Source: Spirochaetales bacterium (GTDB lineage Bacteria; Spirochaetota; Spirochaetia; SZUA-6). Taken from it: a stretch of 9,323 nt of DNA. Shown here piece by piece: positions 6,144 through 9,323 of the stretch. The notes beneath the pieces were generated by a model, which was not told where the DNA came from, searched no databases, and saw only the letters and a program-made list of their open reading frames with translations. The stretch covers positions 1-9,323 of the forward strand of contig QILZ01000179.1 of assembly GCA_003233545.1 (NCBI GenBank), in the 5' to 3' direction. The translations under genes and the position numbers were made by a program. Position 1 is the stretch's first letter, and every line of letters begins with the position of its first letter.

Positions 6144-7064
6144 CTATAACAATACTTCCGTAAGGTTGTCGACCATAGTATAAGCTTTTTTCAGAGCCGG
6201 TTCCATCCTTTTAATTCGTATCAATTTAACGTAATCGTTATTTCTTAGAAGTTTTTTTTCTATTCTCTCCGCTTCTTCGGTATACTTATCTTCCACTTTG
6301 TTGTTAATTGCAATACGAAACGGGAGCTTTAACTCCTTTAAAGCATTTATAAGCCTCTCTGACTCCTTTAACGATAGAAAATCCGGGTTAAAAACAACGA
6401 CAATCGAATTATCGTTTCCCTCTAAAAATGTTCTGAGCCGCATAAACCGCATTTCTATCTCTTTAAGCTTTTTCATCACCATATCATCCGATTCCTTATA
6501 GGCCAATTTAATGCCTTCTTTAGAAATCCTGCCGTTTATATTATGTATGGTGTATCTTTTTTCCAGGATACTGCCGCGTATCTTTTTAAGTCTGTCTATC
6601 CATGAAAGCGTAACTACAGGAAGGGCAAGAATCCTCACGGTAAGTCCCGTAGGAGGAGTATCTATGATTATGTAATCGAAATTTTCTTTTTCTATCCGTA
6701 AAAGTTCCTCCATGGCGGTTAAAGATGCATATTCCTCTATTCCGGGAGAATATTTTAAAATCTGAAAATAACGATCCATATTAAAAGGTTTCAGATAACT
6801 GTATATACTCTCCAGCAGGTTTATATTTTCTTTAATATACTTCACAGAGGCTTTTTCCAGGTTTACCTCCATAAGATAAAGTTTTTTATCGTATCTCTTC
6901 TTTTTGTGGGAAAGCTTTAATCCGAATATATCCCCTAAGTTATGTGCAGGATCAAAGGATACCGCGAGAACACGTTTATCCGTTAAGGCAAGCTGCCAGG
7001 CAGCTGCAGACGCCATGGTGGATTTACCGGTGCCGCCTTTTCCCGTGAAAAAAAATGTTTTCAT
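6144..7064 (-). CDS. ArsA/Get3-type (anion-transporting family) P-loop ATPase, cysteine-free
   Basis: This is a single-domain, 306-residue cytoplasmic ATPase of the ArsA/Get3 branch of the SIMIBI class, which normally works as a homodimer. Marks in order: deviant Walker A GKGGTGKST (8-16) with both lysines (9 and 14); switch I SFDPAHNLGD (36-45); SPGIEEYASL (106-115), matching the PGxxE stretch of the family; and switch II DTPPTGLT (135-142), equivalent to DTAPTGHT. The protein contains no cysteine, so it lacks both the arsenite-binding thiols of ArsA and the zinc CxxC of eukaryotic Get3; an arsenic-pump role is not supported, and no arsB, arsR or acr3 is nearby. The ATG at 7064 is chosen because it sits just ahead of the P-loop strand; a GTG at 7136 would overlap the upstream gene. 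The 98-residue gene ends 13 nt before it, with no strong Shine-Dalgarno, suggesting translational coupling. The substrate is unknown; membrane-protein targeting is conjecture. Confidence 0.87.
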   Translation of the reverse strand: MKTFFFTGKGGTGKSTMASAAAWQLALTDKRVLAVSFDPAHNLGDIFGLKLSHKKKRYDKKLYLMEVNLEKASVKYIKENINLLESIYSYLKPFNMDRYFQILKYSPGIEEYASLTAMEELLRIEKENFDYIIIDTPPTGLTVRILALPVVTLSWIDRLKKIRGSILEKRYTIHNINGRISKEGIKLAYKESDDMVMKKLKEIEMRFMRLRTFLEGNDNSIVVVFNPDFLSLKESERLINALKELKLPFRIAINNKVEDKYTEEAERIEKKLLRNNDYVKLIRIKRMEPALKKAYTMVDNLTEVLL

Positions 7065-7077
7065 TATTCTGTGTCTT

Positions 7078-7374
7078 CTAACCGATATCCATAAGCCCTG
7101 CAAGCTCTGCAAGAGCATCCGACGAGTCTTTTGCACGTGCCTCCAAAACCCTTAACTCATGTTCGAGATATGGGAATAACTCGACCGCAAGAAAAGCCGG
7201 GGGCGAGGGGATGCCTGCAAAAGAACCCATAAGGAGCAGGATAAAAATATTCTCAAGCTCTCTTTCCTCGTAGGACGTAAGCTCGGTTACCCTGCTCCTG
7301 TGGGATTCGCCGAGGACGGAAAAAAACCACTTAAAACCATTTATAATCTTCATTAAAAAGTCTTTTAACAGCAC
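7078..7374 (-). CDS. Small hydrophobic protein coupled to the ArsA/Get3-type ATPase
   Basis: I cannot assign a family to this 98-residue protein. It has an N-terminal amphipathic, aromatic stretch (residues 6-21, with FKWFF), a charged helix rich in Glu and Arg (23-42), a strongly hydrophobic block (43-67) broken by GIPSPP at 54-59, and a charged C-terminal helix (69-96). The Gly-Pro-Pro break could make the block a hairpin or a buried helix pair rather than a simple membrane span. There is no signal peptide. The GTG at 7374 is chosen because AGAGGA lies 7 nt upstream; an internal ATG at residue 8 lacks such a site. Its stop codon is 13 nt before the ATPase ATG, so the two are surely co-transcribed and plausibly partners. 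It could be an adaptor, a membrane dock or a client. Confidence 0.8.
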   Translation of the reverse strand: MLLKDFLMKIINGFKWFFSVLGESHRSRVTELTSYEERELENIFILLLMGSFAGIPSPPAFLAVELFPYLEHELRVLEARAKDSSDALAELAGLMDIG

Positions 7375-7381
7375 ATTCCCG

Positions 7382-7387
7382 TCCTCT
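7382..7387 (-). promoter_or_regulatory. Shine-Dalgarno for a GTG start
   Basis: AGAGGA on the minus strand lies 7 nt before the GTG at 7372-7374. It supports the longer 98-residue reading over the internal ATG. It begins four bases below the foot of the 7392-7428 hairpin, so folding could affect ribosome access. Confidence 0.65.
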
Positions 7388-7391
7388 TAAA

Positions 7392-7428
7392 ATATCAGCC
7401 TTTTATAAAGAAGCTGACCGGCTGATAT
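7392..7428 (-). terminator. Hairpin between cstA and the 98-residue gene; weak terminator or attenuator
   Basis: Perfect 9-bp arms, ATATCAGCC and GGCTGATAT, flank a 19-nt loop in the 115-nt gap after cstA. In the minus-strand RNA the 3' arm is followed by UUUUAAG, a short U-run, so termination would be incomplete at best. The loop contains GUCAGCU, which could pair with the same 3' arm using G-U pairs, giving two exclusive folds. The rest of the gap (7429-7489) shows only a weak 6-bp AT-rich stem and no clear promoter. Confidence 0.5.
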
Positions 7429-7489
7429 GTCCGAACCGCTTAAAAGCAGCTCATTTAAAAACTATCGCTTAAAAACCGGTAGTTTATAA

Positions 7490-9211
7490 TTATGCTTCCT
7501 CTTCCAGAGGCTTTTTATAGGTTCTTAAAAAATCGATTATGAATACTATGTTCATAATAAGCATTATTATCTCGATTACCATAACCGTTATACCTGTTGC
7601 AGGACTCTTTGCGATTGTTCCGGGCAGAACTACTATTATAAACCAGATTATGGCAGCGGTAACTGTTATCCAGAGAAAATAAGCAGGTATAACCGCAATC
7701 GCAGAAGCTTTGGATTTTAGCCTCTTTGCTACCCATGCAGAACCTGTAAGCAGTGCTATGGCTGCGATCAGCTGATTGGCAGAACCGAAAGAGGGCCAGA
7801 GAATTGTAAAGTTCCTGCTCCATGCAAGCCATATACCTATTGCCGCGGGCACTAACGATGCTATCCAGCGGTTTGTTAAAAACCTGTATACACCCTCACT
7901 CTTCTCCTTTAACGGTGAAAGCAGTTCCGTAAGGCAGTACCTGGCCAGCCTGTTGCACGTATCGAGGGTGGTCATGGCAAAAGCTGCAACCCACATACCG
8001 GCAATAACCTCGACTATCTTAATCGGAATAAACTTAAGCCAGGTGCTGGCCACCATCTGGGCATACGAAGCGGTAAACATTGCTGCTTTCGGATACTTTG
8101 CCATCATGGCATGAGTATACTGGCTTCCCCATCCTGCAGCGGATATGTTCTGTCCCGCATTTTTAAGAAGTGTAAAACCGAAGCCTGCAACAGCAATAAT
8201 AACGATTTTGGAGAGAAATCCTTCGGTAAGCATGGCACCATAGCCTATCATCAGCCCGTCTTTCTCTTTTTCGAGCTGCTTGGAAGATGTCCCTGAGCCT
8301 ACCAGCGAATGGAAACCGGAGAGAGAGCCGCAGGCAATAATCAGGGGTATAACAGGCCAGAAAGGAGTCGGCTTGCCTCCGCTTATTATCGGAGCGAAGC
8401 TTGTAAACGCAGGTGTTGTAAAGGCGTGCAGGCTAAAGACTGCTCCTATTGCTCCGATTAACAGACCGAAATAGAGCAGCCATGAGTTTAAGTAATCCCT
8501 TGGCTGCAGCAACACATTAACCGGTACGGCGGATGCAATTATAATGTAGAAAAACATTACAATTATCCAAACATTATATGTAGTCTTAATAGGAACCAAG
8601 GTACCGCCCCAGATAGCAAGACCCAGCATAATAATACCTATAATTGTTACAAGGGTAAAATTCATTTTGAGCCTGTACATGAGAACACCGAGTATCAGAG
8701 CGGCAAGAATCTTTAAAATATACGCAGACGGTACTGCCGGGCTGCGGACGAATATACCGCCGAGAACCGCTCCGAATGCAGCAATTACAAGGATTAACAG
8801 GAAGAATACGAGCCAGTAAAACAGTATTCCTGTCCTCTTTGTAATCAGATCCGATGCAACGAACTGGATGGATTTACCATCATACCTGACCGAAGCCATC
8901 AGTGCCAGGTAATCATGAACCGCCCCGATAAATATGTTACCGAACCAGACCCAGGCGAGAGCAGGCAGCCAGCCCCAGGCCATTGCAAGTACCGGTCCTA
9001 TGATAGGAGCTGCACCAGCAATGGAAGCAAAATGATGGCCGAAAAGTACAGCTTTCCTGGCAGGTACGTAGTCCACACCATCATAGAGTCTCTGTGATGG
9101 TGTGGGATTGTCGTTGGAAGCTTTTACTACATCTTTCTCTAACTTCTTACCATAGGTAAAGTAGAGAACGACATATATTGCTAATCCAACAAGAACAATA
9201 AGCGTCGTCAT
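7490..9211 (-). CDS. cstA: Carbon starvation protein A family transporter (peptide/pyruvate uptake)
   Basis: This polytopic inner-membrane protein belongs to the CstA family, whose studied members import peptides or pyruvate when carbon is scarce. The 573 residues match the shorter form of the family, not the roughly 700-residue E. coli CstA and BtsT. Signature stretches: a first helix at residues 3-19; the conserved GHHFASIAGAAPIIGP (58-73); WVWFGNIFIGAVHDY just after it; CGSLSGFHSLVGSGTSSKQL in the middle; and AFAMTTLDTCNRLARY later. About 15 or more hydrophobic helices alternate with short loops, and the tail is acidic (EEEA). The ATG at 9211 is secure: AGGAGG lies six bases upstream. Transcription probably starts from the promoter at 9245-9273, where a perfect inverted repeat suggests repressor control. 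Peptide versus pyruvate cannot be settled from sequence. Confidence 0.95.
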   Translation of the reverse strand: MTTLIVLVGLAIYVVLYFTYGKKLEKDVVKASNDNPTPSQRLYDGVDYVPARKAVLFGHHFASIAGAAPIIGPVLAMAWGWLPALAWVWFGNIFIGAVHDYLALMASVRYDGKSIQFVASDLITKRTGILFYWLVFFLLILVIAAFGAVLGGIFVRSPAVPSAYILKILAALILGVLMYRLKMNFTLVTIIGIIMLGLAIWGGTLVPIKTTYNVWIIVMFFYIIIASAVPVNVLLQPRDYLNSWLLYFGLLIGAIGAVFSLHAFTTPAFTSFAPIISGGKPTPFWPVIPLIIACGSLSGFHSLVGSGTSSKQLEKEKDGLMIGYGAMLTEGFLSKIVIIAVAGFGFTLLKNAGQNISAAGWGSQYTHAMMAKYPKAAMFTASYAQMVASTWLKFIPIKIVEVIAGMWVAAFAMTTLDTCNRLARYCLTELLSPLKEKSEGVYRFLTNRWIASLVPAAIGIWLAWSRNFTILWPSFGSANQLIAAIALLTGSAWVAKRLKSKASAIAVIPAYFLWITVTAAIIWFIIVVLPGTIAKSPATGITVMVIEIIMLIMNIVFIIDFLRTYKKPLEEEA

Positions 9212-9217
9212 TTAGAA

Positions 9218-9223
9218 CCTCCT
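9218..9223 (-). promoter_or_regulatory. Consensus Shine-Dalgarno of cstA
   Basis: A full AGGAGG lies six bases before the ATG at 9209-9211. It is the strongest ribosome site in the window and contrasts with the genes at 2720 and 5329, which have none. Confidence 0.85.
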
Positions 9224-9234
9224 ATATAATAAAT

Positions 9235-9263
9235 AATTAAACTAATTTTATACTAGTTTAATT
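9235..9263. promoter_or_regulatory. Perfect 10-bp inverted repeat around the cstA -10 (candidate operator)
   Basis: AATTAAACTA (9235-9244) and TAGTTTAATT (9254-9263) are exact reverse complements separated by 9 nt. The spacer holds the putative -10. Half-site centres are 19 bp apart, close to two helical turns, as expected for a dimeric regulator. The same repeat could fold in DNA or RNA, but little of it would be in the transcript if RNA starts near 9238. Confidence 0.5.
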
Positions 9264-9273
9264 CTGAAATCAA
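9245..9273 (-). promoter_or_regulatory. Probable cstA promoter
   Basis: TTGATT (9268-9273, four of six) and TAAAAT (9245-9250, five of six) are 17 nt apart on the minus strand. RNA would start near 9238, leaving a leader of about 27 nt that includes AGGAGG. The remaining AT-rich bases to 9323 show nothing I can name. Confidence 0.5.
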
Positions 9274-9323
9274 ATATTTATTTAAAATCTAAAAATATTA
9301 AAAAAATAATAATTCCAGACCGG

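Noticed and set aside
6144..7064. Arsenite efflux ATPase (ArsA proper)
   Set aside because: No cysteines, a single ATPase domain, and no arsenic resistance genes in the window.
7065..7136. N-terminal extension of the ArsA-type ATPase from a GTG at 7136
   Set aside because: It would overlap the 98-residue gene by nearly 60 bases and put 24 basic residues ahead of the P-loop strand; the ATG at 7064 matches the family start.
7437..7474. Short direct repeat CGCTTAAAA (7437-7445 and 7466-7474)
   Set aside because: Only nine bases, AT-rich, two copies, with no link to a promoter or start codon.
7515..7832. Overlapping minus-strand frame of 105 codons inside cstA
   Set aside because: It lies out of frame within intact CstA coding sequence and has no start signal; the CstA frame is continuous, so no frameshift is needed.
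7776..8114. Plus-strand open frame of 112 codons opposite cstA
   Set aside because: It is a mirror of the transmembrane-rich cstA frame; antisense frames of this length are common against such genes.

Overview
The window is ordinary-looking bacterial chromosome: compact, protein-coding, roughly two-fifths G+C by eye, with very AT-rich gaps between genes. I see no tRNA, rRNA, insertion sequence, CRISPR array or phage gene, and no gene-free stretch longer than about 115 bases. The gene mix, a relaxed lipobox and a free-standing ferredoxin/ASKHA activator would fit an anaerobic spirochaete. That placement is a weak inference; the sequence alone does not prove the phylum.

Layout. (a) 1-1153, minus strand: galU (UTP-glucose-1-phosphate uridylyltransferase) followed 20 nt later by the start of a lipoprotein gene that runs off the left edge. 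(b) 1264-4534, plus strand: a MATE-family efflux protein, then a 604-residue protein joining a [2Fe-2S] ferredoxin domain to a DUF4445 ASKHA ATPase (corrinoid-activator type, RACo-like). (c) 4583-9211, minus strand, read right to left: cstA (peptide/pyruvate-type transporter), a 98-residue hydrophobic protein, a cysteine-free ArsA/Get3-type ATPase, a 234-residue membrane-anchored protein, and an SDR-fold protein that has lost its catalytic residues. The two plus-strand genes converge on block (c) at 4535-4582 and diverge from block (a) at 1154-1263.

How the genes may work together. The 98-residue protein, the ATPase, the membrane protein and the degenerate SDR are closely spaced (13, 55 and 54 nt gaps). 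They look like one transcription unit or a tight cluster, and they are the best candidate here for an undescribed system. cstA lies upstream in the same direction, but a 115-nt gap holding a 9-bp-stem hairpin separates it, so it may be only partly co-transcribed. GalU would supply UDP-glucose for envelope polysaccharide or glycolipid. The ferredoxin/ASKHA protein should reactivate a corrinoid protein by ATP-dependent reduction, but no corrinoid protein or methyltransferase is encoded in the window.

Regulatory signals. Two genes (2720 and 5329) lack a clear Shine-Dalgarno sequence and have -35/-10 pairs placed so that transcription would begin within a few nucleotides of the ATG, which suggests leaderless mRNAs. 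galU may be a weaker third case. Other genes (cstA, the 98-residue gene and the TTG-started 234-residue gene) have strong Shine-Dalgarno sequences. A perfect 10-bp inverted repeat brackets the -10 of the cstA promoter and looks like an operator.
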